A stretch of 64,000 bases of DNA from Monodelphis domestica (Eukaryota; Chordata; Mammalia; Didelphimorphia; Didelphidae), in contig NC_077234.1 of assembly GCF_027887165.1 (NCBI RefSeq), forward strand, positions 246,386,658-246,450,657, written 5' to 3'. Shown here piece by piece: positions 24,001 to 36,866 of this stretch (position 1 is the first letter of the stretch; every line of letters begins with the position of its first letter). The notes beneath the pieces are model-generated. The model was not told the origin of the DNA. It saw only the letters and a list, made by a program, of their open reading frames with translations, and did no database searches. The translations under genes were made by a program, and so were the position numbers.

Positions 24001-25774
24001 AGGTACTATGACTTATTTTCTCAACTTTGATATTGATGTAATGAGAGTGGTGAGAGTAGAGCTTAAAATGCATTAGATGGTATCTTTACATGAAAGATTT
24101 TAGGGAGTGACTTCTGGGAGAATTCAGATGGCATAAAAGAGAAGTACCTTCAAGGGACTGTAACATGTGGATAGTTGATAATTGGTTCTGGTCAGATAAC
24201 CACCTGATGAAGGAGAAGTAGATTAAGTTTGGAGACATGAACTTCTGCCTAAACTTCTATATTTTGTTATACTATTTAATAACATTTCTCAAGAAGATTC
24301 ATTCCAGGGGACAAACAAGTAAACTTAAGATTAATCCCTAAATTCAAACAGATTTCAGTTGATTGTCTATAGAGCATCCTCCAAAGCCCAAATAATCAGA
24401 AATTCACAATCATTTTATGCAGATATGAGGAATGGAAAGAAGTATGGCATAAAATATATAGACCAACCTAAATTCCAAAGCCATGACTTCTCTAACTAAT
24501 TTTCTAAGAAGTAGAAAGTCAAAATTGAATTTAAAACCCAGATGCTAGGAAGTCTCCAACCCAATATCCAAAACCAATAACATAAGCCAAATTTATGATG
24601 GAGGTAGGAGGGAGAAAGATAGGACTTGGGTTGCAAAGCAATTTCCACATATAATCATGTATTTTCCCAAAATGTGATCTCTTAGAACCAGTCTAATTGT
24701 TTCCTCCAGAGAAACCACTTTGCACAACTGAGTGCTCAACCCTTAGACACCATATTTTCCTCTCAAATGAATAGGAACTGAGGGTTATAAAAGTAATCTT
24801 ATTTTCAATATATCTTACATATATATGTGTTATATATAAAATATATATTCTATATATTATTCTAATATATTATAATTAATGAAATATGAAGAAAATCATA
24901 CCTACAAGATTGAAAAATCATTGTTCTTATATTTAATCATTTTCAAATCTAAAAATTCAAGATTTCAATATCTAAAAATGCGTCCAAAAAGTTAAATGAA
25001 CCCAACAGAGTAAGAAGGACTAGATATTTTTCCCTATATGGCCTCATAAAATGGAAACTTACTTCTTGTCTCCTTTTATCATTTCTATAGTGATATTGAA
25101 ATGAAAATATTACAGATCAGTGGTATTTATGACTATAAGGTAAACAGTTTGCAGAAAGAGAACCTAGTGTTTCAGCTTTTGTATTAGACTAAAAGGTGAA
25201 AACAGATGGAGGTGTCAGAAATGCTTCTTCTTTATTTGTTGTTTGAGCACAATATCCATCATTATTGCCCATACCAGAGCTCTAAAAATTGAATTCATTT
25301 TTAAAACAGAAACTCAAGGTCACTTGAGTTTTAAGATGAACATAAAGAAGATAGCATCTTGCAGAGCTATAGGATATTGACATATTGATAAGAATATGCC
25401 CAAAATAAATTTGGTATCAATAAACCTGTCATGATTCATCATTTAAACTTGATCTTGTAATTAACTTTTGGACAAAAATGTAAGTTGATTAAATAAATGA
25501 TATGTTATATGCATATTTATGCCTCAATGCTTTTTTGACCTTTGTAGATATTCTCATCATTCATGCGTATGGCTACTCCTCCATACTTTACTAGACAGTC
25601 TTCATAAGTTGTTAGAACAAGGAAAGAATCATCACCTAATAACTAACCCTCTAGTGTTAAGCATCTCTAGAATTATTTAGTGTAGTCCTTGACTGACAGA
25701 TGATGTATAACCCATCAGCTTCTTGTGCCGACTGAATGCCTTTCCGGATCAATGTCAGGAAATTGAAATGCTAT
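24001..25774. other. Unique DNA
   Basis: No gene recognised. An AT-rich low-complexity block lies at 24810-24890. Confidence 0.4.
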
Positions 25775-26855
25775 AAATATGGGACTGGGAAAAGGATACA
25801 GATGCTACTATTTACATCACAGAACAGTTTCTTTCATAGTAATCACAACTACTACAAAAGCTAGAAATTTAATCACCATCTCCATGTTGATGATTCTCAG
25901 ATCTACCTATGCTGCCTCTAATGCTGACCTCCATCTGCACTTGTCCACTTGCCTTTTACACATCTCCAATTGGATGTCCAGTAGATATCTTAAACTCAAC
26001 ATGTGCAATAAAGAATTCTTTATCTTTCCCCCTAACCCATATCCATCTCTCCACCGCACCCCAACTCCTCTCCTCCTTTTCACAGTAGGTCCCAGTCATA
26101 CTCAGCTCACCTCTCCCCCTTCCTCTACCCAAGTTGTTACCAAGGACTTTGGATTCCTCTTCCACAGCACTTCCAATACATGCCCTCTTGTGTCCTCTGT
26201 CATTGTCACCACTCTAGTGCAAGCCCTCATCACCTTATGCCTAGTCTACAATAGCCTGCTGGTGGATCTGCCTGTCTCAGGGCTCTCCCCACCTTACTCT
26301 CTTCTCTCCTCCAGTCAGACAGCAAAGTGATTTTCCTAAAGCACAGATCCAACTATGTCACCCTCTTACTCAACAAATCTAAGCGGCTTTTTATTGCCTT
26401 CAGGGTCAATTAAAAATCTCCCATTTTGCCTTCAAATTCCTTCACAACCTAGCTTCTTCCTACTTCCTAGTGTTTTCACCCCTTCTTCCCATACTCTGAG
26501 AGAATGGCATTGGCCTCCTGGCGGTTCTTGGAATGCTCTTCTTAGCACCAGGTATTTTCTCTTGTCTTCTCCAACAACTGGTCTCCCTGGCTTCCTTTCA
26601 TTCCAGCTAAAATTCCATCGATCACAAGAAGCTTTTCCTAATCCCTCTTAACACTAGGGCTTTCCCTCAGTTTTTTTTTTCCTATTTATTCAATATATAG
26701 CTTGTCTTGTATGTATGTGTTAACATGTTGCCTCCCCCATTAGACTGCATGTTTCTTGAGGGCAGGGAATGTATTTTGCCTCTTTTATATCTCCAGGGCT
26801 TAGTATACTGTTTGATACATAATATGCCCTTAACTAATTATGTATTGATTACTTG
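25775..26855 (+). mobile_element. L2 LINE: RT C-terminus through 3' UTR
   Basis: A 183-codon frame (25779-26327) contains 'LLHISNWMSSRYLKLNMCNK', the segment after the RT active site in L2-type LINEs. It is followed by 'cctcatcaccttatgcctag', 'tgattttcctaaagcacaga' and 'caactatgtcaccctcttac'. The 3' UTR has 'gactgcatgtttcttgaggg', 'cagggaatgtattttgcctc' and the 'attgattacttgattgat' terminus. The same protein segment occurs on the minus strand at 54516-54767. No function remains. Confidence 0.85.
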
Positions 26856-27304
26856 ATTGATATGGAATGAAGTGATAGCTTACAATGCCATAGGGATATT
26901 TAGGACTGTCAGAGAATAGGCATATTGCTTACACAAAAAAAAAAGGATGAAATTTTTACTTTTATGAAGGAAAAATGTTATTTAAATCTTTAGGTTTTAA
27001 AAAATTAAATATTCAATTAAAATGTCCAAAAATAGATGAATGAGTAGAATGTACTTGGTGCAGTGCAAAGAGCCAGTGGATATAGTGAGTGATGAATGTA
27101 TCTACCACTTGGCAAGAGAAGTTCAAAACAATGCCAGGAAAGCACAGGAGAGGCTGAGAGGCAGGGAATAGTGTGAAAGCATTTGCCTTAGGTCTCTTTC
27201 CCTGGTATCATAATCATAGTATGTTTTTGTGTGATATGTGTGATATGTGTGATACGGAGGGCAGAGGCAATTCTTAGTGTTCATTGGTGCTAGTCTCAGA
27301 GGAT
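26856..27304. other. Unique DNA
   Basis: Contains a threefold 10-bp tandem repeat of the type 'tgtgatatg' at about 27229-27254. No gene seen. Confidence 0.45.
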
Positions 27305-27460
27305 TAAAGGATCATAGATTTAGATTAGACACCATAACCCTCTCATTTTACAAATACAAAAACTCAAACCTAGGGAATCAAAGCAGTGAAGTGACTGAGG
27401 CAGCATTCGAACTCAAGATTTCTGGACTCTAAGTCCAACACTGACTCAATTATACTTAAA
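27305..27460 (-). mobile_element. MIR/CORE-type SINE
   Basis: 'ggatcatagatttagattag', 'ctctcattttacaaatacaa', 'cattcgaactcaagatttct' and 'ggactctaagtccaacactg' follow the minus-strand order. Confidence 0.7.
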
Positions 27461-28379
27461 TCATTTTTTAGTTTGGCTTAATTTCTCTAGTACCCCTACA
27501 CAATGAATATTACTGTGAGGGAGGGGTATCCTAGAGCCACTTCAAAACAACCAATTGGTAAATTTTCAGTGTGAACATTTAGAGTATGGAAATCAGCAAA
27601 GGCTACAAAATCAGGATTTGATGTATTGTTTTGTTAATTGTTTAGACTTAAGAAAGGGGTAGAGAAAATGTTAATCAACAAACAAGTTGATTTAACTTAA
27701 AAGTGTGTTTTGAATACAACTTTGTCCTGGAAGTCAGTTGTTAAATATTTGTTAAAATTTTAGTTTAACATTTTTTAATTAAAATAAATTTAAATTTTTA
27801 ATTTTTAAATGTGTTAAATATTTAGTAGCACACTCATGAAGACATGGGATAATCAGAGCTAGGAAGGAGGTCTAGTGCCATGTATACAAATCATATCAGC
27901 AGAGAGTGTTTCTTCTTCCCATACCTGAATTAGAGATCCTGGAGAGTCAAGAGGTAGTGTGAACCACACAGCCTTACATTTGTTAGGAAGAGTATAGTTT
28001 GTGAACTTCAATCATAACCTTACCAAGTTCAGGTAGGACTTTTAATTGTTTCCTATGAATAGAATTTATTAATCTAATTGAAATGAAAGTGACTTGAATG
28101 ACCCTATTATCTCTGCTATGGCTACAGCTGATAGTAACTATTCTTTCAAAGGAAAAAAAGAATGATCATAAAAGAGCAACTCTTTTATTTCAAGTAAGTA
28201 GTTGCTGTCCAGGTCCAAGCTGAGTCATATTTCTAGGAGATAATCACAAATTCTTAGAGGTTGATGGCCAAGTTTTCATAGGCAAAGGTGAAGTTGAGAA
28301 GCAAATTATCATTTGAGATTGGAATACATGAATGAGGCAAAGCCCAATCTAACAAAGATAGAATGACAATCTAGTTGGC
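27461..28379. other. Unique DNA
   Basis: AT-rich low complexity at 27735-27825 with 'gttaaatattt' repeated at both ends. No gene seen. Confidence 0.4.
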
Positions 28380-28475
28380 TTATTTAGTATGTGACTGTCA
28401 TAGACAGAACTTGAACCCAAGTCTTCTTGGCTTGGAGGCAACCTCTTTATCCACTATGCCATGCTACTTCTCTTT
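28380..28475 (-). mobile_element. SINE head fragment
   Basis: 'cagaacttgaacccaagtct', 'tcttggcttggaggcaacct', 'ctttatccactatgccatgc' match the minus-strand tRNA-like head. Confidence 0.65.
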
Positions 28476-29084
28476 TTAAAAAAGAAACAAATAAAAAAGA
28501 CAAAGAAAATTTGACTTTTGTTTTTTAAACTGGTCATATTGGAAAACTCAGGAAATCATTGAGTTTTGTAAGACATTTACACATATCTTCACTGCATGTG
28601 TAAATTTTTTAGGTGCACTTGCCACTCTTACCATCAACAGCAAAGGCAAGAAGAGGGAGAAATAACTCCTTTCATCCCAGTTCTGGATTCACCAATCTAG
28701 TTGATTAATGGACAGAGGAAAGAATGAAGTCTCTGATGCCAATGCTTTTTTATAACTCTTGACCAAAGTGATTATTTTTATTTATTTGTTGAGTAAATGA
28801 AATCTTGGTACTTCCTGGAATCCATGGTTATGTTTAAGTACTAAAAGAAAAAATGTAGGGGGGAAATAAAGTCCAAGATCCTATTCAGAAGGAGCTTCTA
28901 ATGGAATAAGGAAACATGGTTTGGGAACAGATTTCTTGGGATAGATTGTTCTGTAGACAGGTCAGAAGATTTAATCCTAGCAAGGTGCCCAACCTGACTT
29001 GACTTTGCTCTCTTTTGGATTTATTCAGTTGTAGAAACAACCAAGCCCTGAAGTTCCCTCACAGGTAAAGTGACTGATTCACAG
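28476..29084. other. Unique DNA
   Basis: No gene or known repeat seen. Confidence 0.4.
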
Positions 29085-29215
29085 AGTATTATACTAGTTT
29101 TAGACAATGAAGTCACTTAGAGATTACCTGTTTCACCAACCTCATTTCATAGGCAAGGAAACTGAAGGCAGAAAGGCTAAGTAACTTCCCCAATTATACA
29201 TGGCTATTTTCAGCC
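29085..29215 (-). mobile_element. SINE fragment
   Basis: 'ccaacctcatttcataggca', 'aggaaactgaaggcagaaag' and 'gctaagtaacttcccc' match the minus-strand core. Confidence 0.65.
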
Positions 29216-30694
29216 CACTTCAATATCCTTTTTTCTTAATCAACCACTCAACAGGCTGTATTAGTATCTCTGGGCTAGTATCCAATATTTAACTTTTAGA
29301 GAGGTTTAAAATTCCCATCCAAAAAAGAAAAGAAAAATGGGATGTCGGGTGAGTCATAATTAAAAGAGAGATAAAATTTAAAGGGTTTTAAAAATCAATG
29401 AATTCAAGACTAAAAAACAGTTCATGACTTAATTTCCCCTTAGTTTAAATGTAGCCTGGAGTTAAGAACAAAATGATAAATTCACCTACTTAGCAACACT
29501 TTGAGATTTCAAGGTCAACTGATTAGATCTCTAAGAGTTCTGAGAATATGAGCAAGTCCTGCAGATTTGCCTATGGAAATACCTTTATTTGATTCATTTT
29601 TGAAATCTGAAAATTGGGCTTGGAGGCTTTTAATAAGTGGTTTAATTTTGAATATGTCCCTTTCTAAGTGTCATCAGGCTGATGCATGCACCAGAAAAGT
29701 ATATCGGATTCTTCATTATGACTAAAATGATATCCTTTGGCCAATTGATACAGGGGATTTAACTGGGTTTTTTTTTTAATATCCATGCAGTTAAATGTTA
29801 GCACAAGGCAGTTCCAAGATCTTAGATTACTTGATTTTCAGAAATTAAAAAAAAAAGATCAACAACAACAACAACAACAACAACAAAATTCTAAGTTTAC
29901 ATAAAATCTCAGTTTTACAGAGATCTGAAAAACATCATTTTGATCTGGTTTGTAAGCATAAATCCTCAAGGAACAATATATCTTAATTGAAATTCTTATC
30001 TGCTTAGCCTAGAATACTACATTTTTCTAAAAACCAATTGTATTTATTCTTACATTAGAAAGCAATATTATATATATAATCTAGGGTTTAAGCCTGGGCG
30101 TTCATATCTTGCTCTCCTCATTGGTGGAGAGTGATTATTCATTGCTCGATATCTGCCTCATGGTCAAAGTTGACAAACCCTTGGAAGAGAAGAGGTGCTT
30201 TTTCTGGTTCCTGTTTAAAGAGATTACACATATGGCTCTAGACTTTCTCCAGGGAGAGACCCTTGGAAGCAGAGAAAGATTTTGAGAAGCAAAGCCAACA
30301 TACAGAAAAGAAAAAAAAGTAGAGTCTTTGGTGCATGATCAGACTTAAACCTGGGTTAAATATACAATTAAATTCAAATGATGAAGTAGGCTTGTTCTCA
30401 ACTATGATGAGGAAGAAATCTGTAATATTTAATTATTTTTAAGTCTATGAATATTGTATATAGATGTAGACCAGCTGCATGTTTTAATGGCAAAATTCAG
30501 AAAGAAGTATGTTATTATGTTGCTAAGTTTTCTAAAATAGAATATATTTGTTTTAAATTTTCAAAGTATAATTATGTTTCCTTATCAAGCCAGCCATCTT
30601 ACCTCACTTGTTGAGGGATTGTGTCTGACCTAAATTCTCCAGAAAACCTAAGTGTCTGTTCTTTTTGGATGATCGATAAATAATGGATGATCAG
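29216..30694. other. Unique DNA
   Basis: No gene recognised. A (CAA)n run lies at about 29858-29888. Confidence 0.4.
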
Positions 30695-30815
30695 AAAATC
30701 CCAAATTTTGGAGCAAGGATCTTAAAAGGAACTCGACCATCTCAATTTACATATAAGGGTACTGAAGCCCAGGAAGTTAAAGTAATTTGGCTAGGGTCAC
30801 ATAGTAAACCTAATG
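30695..30815 (-). mobile_element. SINE fragment
   Basis: 'gtactgaagcccaggaagtt', 'aaagtaatttggctagggtc' and 'acatagtaaacc' match the minus-strand core. Confidence 0.55.
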
Positions 30816-32685
30816 AAAACAACAGCAATGATGGCAAAGGTAGAGGATTCAACAAGAATATTTTAGACCAGTGGCCATTAGCAAGGGGTTCATGGATATA
30901 GAACTTCCATCAATTATTTATAAACACTTCTTTGAAAAGGTTTGTTAAGTCCTCACCAGACTTCCAAGAGAGTCTATGATATAAAAATATTTTTCTTGGG
31001 GAAATTGGGAGCAAAAATAGTATTGCACATATAAAAGTACAAAGAACATAATAGCCAAACCCAACAACAACAACAAAAAAAAAACTAAACCAATAAATTT
31101 TGGAAGAAGGGATAGGTCAAAATATATATGCCTTCCTTAACACTAAAACTCAAGGAATATCTAATAGATTTCAAAAAGCAGGACATAGATGACTGAATAA
31201 ACTATTTCTAAGGTGTATTTGGATGTGGGAAAAGAAGTGGGAGGAAGTAGCTGGGAGAGATAACAGTAAAGCCCATAAATTTAATGCAATCATATTAAAG
31301 GTCTGAGCAAATTTCGACTATAAATCAAACCATGTGACTCAAGTTTCCCAACATCATGCTTCCTGCCTGAAAAGAGTTGGTTTTGGAGAAATTGGAAACC
31401 ATAAAAGCATTTATTCAACCTGTTTTGTGAGATGTTGAGGTATTGTGGGTGTGTTTGTGTTTCTTTCTTGACTCAATCACTGCAGAAAAATTGCTAATGT
31501 GCTTTGGTAAAAAGTTATCTCACCAGGGGTGCTGTATACAGAAAAAATCTGGCCCATAAAAAATACTACCCAAGTGTTCTTACCTCAGAAAAACAATCAC
31601 TGGGGAGTAAAAAAGGGGGGCCACTTCTTTGGAAATCATTTTTATTTTGTGATCAAAAAAGAGTATTAGGATAGTGGAGAGATTTCACGAGTTTCTCTCT
31701 AAGGGCTAAGGAATTAAACTTGGACCATTGGCAACCTCTATAATGGTGCAGATTAAATTATTTTAACTCACTTCTTTTCAATTTGATCCAAGAGTAAGAA
31801 TTAATTAATCTATAATTGCATTGGTGTGGAAAAGCAAATAGAAAATATAATAAAAGCTCAACCACAACAGGATATCAATATGGTACCACTGAAATATGAC
31901 ATAAACACATTCTCCATTAGGCTGTGCACTCTTTGATTACAGTGGGGAGAATTTATTAGTGTTAAATTAGCCACAGGAGGGTTCCCTTCTTGTTATCTAA
32001 AAGCAATAGAAATAGATCAGGAGGAAATGAATAGTGCAACTTCAAATACAAAAGGCTAGAACAAAATGCCTTCACTCTGGATTTGACTAATGTGTATGCA
32101 AAAATGGCACAAAAAGCTAAATGTCCTGTATCATATCATCTTCTCTTCAAAGACTAAGATTATTTAAATATTTTATTAAATGTCCTGGGAAACAGAAATA
32201 AAACACTAAAAACAAAGCTATGATCCACTTAACAAGAGAATAAGACATCTGAGTAAAGTCTCACCATGTTAACATTCTCAGCATGAAGATCCTATCTCTT
32301 CTGCATAGTAAATTAGCCAGGGTTTTGCCTGTCCCATCCTGATTTCTTACTACTTTAATGATATTAGCAATTTCTGTTATCTAGCATAAAATATTATTTG
32401 TAGACCCAGGCAATATATAATAAACTCACTCCCCAATCGTAGGCACCACCAATTATCTTACTTGGAGTAAATCTTCAGAAACAAATGGAGGGAGGGGAAA
32501 TAGGAGCATAATGGCGGTGTGCAAGAGACTGGAAAAAAATATGAGGACTAGGAAATCTAAGTACTTTGGAGAGTTTAGGAGATTTTGCTTTGTTTTTACT
32601 TTTTAAATTTAGTTTAAAAATCACAGACTAATTCAACTGGAAATGAGGGCAGGGAGAATGTATAAAAATAACTGACTATGAATCT
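30816..32685. other. Unique DNA
   Basis: About 1.9 kb with no gene or repeat recognised apart from a short CAA/A run near 31065-31085. Confidence 0.4.
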
Positions 32686-32689
32686 TTGT

Positions 32690-32806
32690 TTTCTAAACAT
32701 AAATTTATTTTTATTATGAATTTAAGCATCAACATGAACGTTCCAGTAAGCAAAGAACAAAAAAGAACTATACATGAATATGTGAATTTCTTTTACTTTC
32801 TTTTAA

Positions 32807-32846
<40 letters not shown>

Positions 32847-34420
32847 TAACATAATAGTAATAAAACTGTACTGCTTATCCATGTCCCCATCTGAACTTCC
32901 TTCTCCAAGGTGTTATTTAAATGTTTCATTGTTGTTGGTTTTTTATTTCTTCATTTTTGCATCACTGTTACTAAGTCAACTCCTACCATCTCCCATAAAA
33001 GTCCTCCCTTTAACCAAAAGGTACAATCAAGCAAAACAAATCAACACAATGGTTATTATTAAAAATGTGCTTCTCTTTCTTCACCTCTTATCTGTACTAA
33101 GAAGGGGAAAGTGCTTCACCATTAGTCTTCTGAAGTTCTTATTGGTCAATCCATTGATCAAAGCTCTGAAGTGTTTCAAAAATCATATAAAATCCTCATT
33201 GTATAAATTGTTCTGATTCTACTAAGTTCTGTTTTGATACATGTCTTCCCAAATTTCTCTGGCACCATTCTATTTGTCATTTTTCACAATGTAATACTAA
33301 GATTCTATTATATTAGTGTACTATAAGCATTTTTGCCCACATAAGCCATTTCTCTCTGCCTTTGACCACCTTGGGATATATGCCTAGTTGTGATATCATC
33401 AAAGGTTATGCACATTTTAGGGACAATGCCAAATTTATTTTGAAATGATTGGACCAATTTACAACTCTCCTTATGATGCATTCCTGTAGTTGCTTTTCCA
33501 CAATCCTGCCTCAATTACCACTTTTCTGCTATATCATATTTGTTCAAGTGCTGGGGATGAGGTAGAACTTCCAAGTTCTTTAATTTATGTTTCTCTTTAA
33601 TGCCTTATCTTTTCATTGTTAAGAGAATATCAATACTTCTTATCTATTTTTAGCAAATGCTTATATATATAAAACATGAAACCATAAACAAAATAATTTT
33701 GCCAATATTTTTATTCCTTTATTAACTTTTTCCCTTCATATTCTAATTAAATTAATTTTACTTAAACAAATTTATGTTTCAAATTTAGGATTTTTCATCT
33801 GTGTCTTATAAACCTAATTTGTCCCATTGATCAACGTAAAATATTTTTGTGAGGGGTAGGGATAGAAGTAGGGAATATATCTAAGATTCATTGGCAGTAG
33901 GAACCCCTAGATAAAGAACTCCCTTTTCATTTTTTAAACCAGCATGAATTAGCTTAAATGATTACAGATTTGTAGGATTGATTGAGATCTGGTACTGCTA
34001 GACCTCCTTCTTTCCCATTTTTTAAAATTATTTTGGGAGGGAAATCTTTACCATCTGTTATTTCAGATAAATTTCTAGACATTAAGTAACTCATTTGTAG
34101 ATTAATGGCATGGCATTAAATGTATAAATTAATTATATTAAATAAATTCTATAAGTTAACATATTATATTATTTATAAATTATCTTAGATAATTAAATTA
34201 AAATAAATTTTATAAATAAAATATGCTATCAATTTTTATATTGATAGGCCAACCACAAGTAACTAATTTCTCTCTGGTTATTAGTCTTTATTTCTTTTTT
34301 ATCATTGCATTATTACTAATGATAATTTTTTAATTGTATATGTATTATTAATGTGAGTATCTTAGTAGCCATGTCCCTTAGGGTTTTATACATTATATTT
34401 AAAGGCATCAATGAGAATAA
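32690..34420 (-). mobile_element. L1 3' part (ORF2 C-terminus and 3' UTR)
   Basis: The minus strand carries L1 ORF2 after the RT domain. The reverse complement of 33955-34100 encodes a 'KEGGLAVPDLN'-like segment, and 33390-33520 corresponds to '...tgtaaattggtccaatcatt...catatatcccaaggtgg'. The 3' UTR is at the left. A (TA)n microsatellite at 32806-32842 interrupts the 3' UTR, and a 176-codon plus-strand frame through it is spurious. The plus-strand L1 endonuclease segment to the right looks like the inverted 5' part of the same insertion. Confidence 0.75.
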
Positions 34421-34499
34421 AATAGCAATGATGATACACATACACTGGGTCACCCATATATATCTATGGATATGAAATGAATGGCATAGGGGCTAAGTA

Positions 34500-34955
34500 T
34501 TTATATGATTAGTTTATAGATAGAGAAATAGAAAGCAAAACAATAATTGTTGAGGATTTCAGTGTTCTCTTTTCAGACCTAGATAAACCTAACCAAAAAA
34601 AAAAAATAAACAAAGGTGAAAATTAAAGAAAAAAGTTTGCTATGTAAGACCCCTGGTATCTACTGAATAGAAATTAAAAGGACATATTCTAAGGCTTTAC
34701 TAAAATAGATCATGTTCTACTGCTTAAAATCTTCATAAAACTGCAGAAAATCAGAAATACAAATATGTGCTTCTTATGACCACCAGGCAATCAAACCAAC
34801 TGAAACTAAATGAAAACAATAAGGGGCATCTAAATAAAGAATTTTAATTTAATAGCAATGTAACGCTAAAGAAAAAAATCACAAAAATAACAGATAATAT
34901 TGCCAACCAAAATAACTTCAAGGAATTTACAATGACAATCAACTGAGAAAATATA
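34500..34955 (+). mobile_element. L1 ORF2 endonuclease fragment, opposite orientation
   Basis: 'gcaaaacaataattgttgag', 'gatttcagtgttctcttttc' and 'agacctagataaacctaacc' correspond to the L1 endonuclease 'TIIVGDFN.PLS.LDRSNQ' segment. This is followed by 'gtatctactgaatagaaatt' and 'gcagaaaatcagaaatacaa'. It is frameshifted. It lies head to head with the minus-strand L1 at 32690-34420. Confidence 0.75.
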
Positions 34956-35012
34956 TATAAAGCACTTTGTAGATTTTGAAGAGTGATAATATTATTAGTT
35001 GTGGTTATTAGC
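34956..35012 (+). mobile_element. SINE 3' tail scrap
   Basis: 'aaagcactttgtagattttg' then a TTA-rich tail resembles the end of THER/MIR-type SINEs. Confidence 0.35.
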
Positions 35013-35089
35013 ATTGTAATGGAATTTTTGTCTGTTTTTACAAAATTTCATTATTCAAGTCTCAGGTCCTATTTCTTCTACATTTGATA

Positions 35090-35700
35090 AATAAAATCCC
35101 ATCTTCTGTCAATATTAACCACACCTGAACAAAACCTGACTCATGTTAAGAGAAGCCTGTATAACATTCCTCAGATAAAAGCCAATGGGGAATTTTAGCT
35201 TCCCAGCATTTTTTAATTATTCGTTTACTCCCCTAGCTAACTCTTCCAAGATGGATTTCCCCAATGTCAAATTTTCATAGTTATCTTGGTAACATGTAAA
35301 TATAACCACTAAATTGACCCATTATGAATATTTAAGTGAAGTTTATTCTGTAACCTGACTTAGTCTAAATCTGTTTTTAAAAGATTTTTACCTTAACAGA
35401 CATGAGATTATGACTCTGCTTAACTAAATTTGTGCAGTTTTCATGGCATTGAAGAAAGCATGTGATTATGTTTTTTTTTTCTTTAACTTTTATGGCATAG
35501 AAGAATGTATGACATTATAATGTGTAAAAGATTTTTTTCTCTATTTCTCTGATGTAATTTTGTCTATAAGAAGCCCAATCTTTATTCTGGTTTATTTTTT
35601 TGTCTGAGATCTGAACCTGCACTCAAGCATAATAAAAGCTAGGTTGTTACCTCTATAATTTCTGCAATCTGGTACATATATTCTAACAGGTACCCATATG
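35090..35700 (+). mobile_element. Possible degraded LTR
   Basis: The right end has an LTR-like layout: a TATA-like 'tctataagaagccc' at about 35562, then 'ctgcactcaagcataataaa' with a polyadenylation hexamer at about 35630, then a T/C-rich stretch. I could not find matched TG/CA ends with a target duplication. It may be host unique DNA. Confidence 0.3.
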
Positions 35701-36129
35701 AACTCAGAAAGGAGATGTTTCTCCAATAACAGTGTTATTATTATCAATCATTCTTATTTTCCCAATGTGATTCAGATAGAAATCGTCCCAGGAAAAGTAA
35801 GTATGCTTCTATTATCCCTTTATATTCAATGTTCTAAGGACTGTTGAACATGTGGATGAGGTAGTTACTTTTTTTAAATGAAAAAAAGTATTAGAATGAA
35901 AATTAATTCACTGTAGGGTCACTAAAAGCATTCTTAGTGAAGTTTCTGTAGCAGATAGAACAATCAGAATAATGTACACTTCATATTCACAGATAATTTT
36001 TATCTCCTCAGCCAGATGCCTATATTTAAGTTTTTCTTTCCATATAATTTGAATTACAAGTATTTGGGACAGGAAAAGCTATTCGTACATTTTTCTTGAA
36101 CACTGGGAAATCACAACAAAAGGAACAAA
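35701..36129. other. Unique DNA
   Basis: No gene or known repeat seen. Confidence 0.35.
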
Positions 36130-36512
36130 AAAAAAAGAAGAAGCACCTACTAAGTTCAACAAAAATAACAACAAACAAGGAATTATCTTCAAAAATATAA
36201 AATACCTGAAATAACAGAACACCCAGTAAAAATTTAACATAATCTGTTATCGTAATGAACTACAAAAAGAACATCTCCTGTTATTAATTGATTTTCTGGA
36301 GAATTCTACCAAACTTTTAAGAAACAGTTAATACATACACCACAAAAATTATTCTCAGAAATAGAGAAAACACTCCACCACCTTCTTACAACAAGATAAA
36401 TGTAGTCCTGATACCTAAGCCAGAGCAGAAAGCTCAAAGTAAAGGAGACACTGAGTATATGATTTGGTAGTTTGGTTTTAAAAGATGACTCTATTACAAA
36501 AATGAATAATAT
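36130..36512 (+). mobile_element. Internally deleted L1, left part
   Basis: ORF2 RT-region text ('gaattctaccaaacttttaa', 'gaaacagttaatacatacac', 'cctgatacctaagccagagc') passes directly at about 36455 into the L1 3' UTR ('ggttttaaaagatgactcta', 'ttacaaaaatgaataat'). The rest of ORF2 is missing. The copy is then interrupted by an LTR and resumes at 36867. Confidence 0.75.
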
Positions 36513-36862
36513 TGTAAAGATGAAAATTTAGGGGAGACTGAGGCAGGTAGAAATTATTTTCTCTCTGCAAGGAGTATTATATTTTTTAGAGGTTTATTAA
36601 GATTAAGGATTAAAGAAAATACAGAATAAGGAAAACGTGCCTAGGCAAGATGCCTAGACAAGACCTCACCTACATTATGGAAAGAGCCACGTCTGCTCCA
36701 AAACGGAAGTCCAAAAAGAGAGCCAAAAACCTTTGCCACCAGCTTAAATCCCTTTTCGATCTAGGCCCAACTGAGAATTTCCATGAGATTACAAAGCATT
36801 TTGGGGAAGTGGAGCAAAGGCTTGTGGGGATTGTAGTCCTGTATTCGAGTCTATTTTTTACA
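36513..36862 (-). mobile_element. Solo LTR inserted in an L1
   Basis: A 350-bp insertion starts tgtaaa and ends tttaca, a perfect 6-bp inverted terminal repeat of the retroviral TG...CA kind. It is flanked by ATAT at 36509-36512 and 36863-36866, a 4-bp target duplication. Removing it restores the L1 3' UTR text. On the minus strand there is an AATAAA hexamer (complement of 36593-36598), followed by about 80 bases to the LTR end, as in an R-U5 region, so the LTR is read as minus-strand. There is no internal proviral sequence. Frames of 73-110 codons crossing it are not genes. The family is probably a marsupial endogenous retrovirus; no name is assigned. Confidence 0.8.
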
Positions 36863-36866
36863 ATAT

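Noticed and set aside
25779..26330. 183-codon open frame as a possible gene
   Set aside because: The protein matches the RT end of L2 LINEs, so it is a transposon remnant, not a host gene.
32686..33216. 176-codon plus-strand open frame
   Set aside because: It reads through a (TA)n microsatellite and the antisense strand of an L1 3' end.
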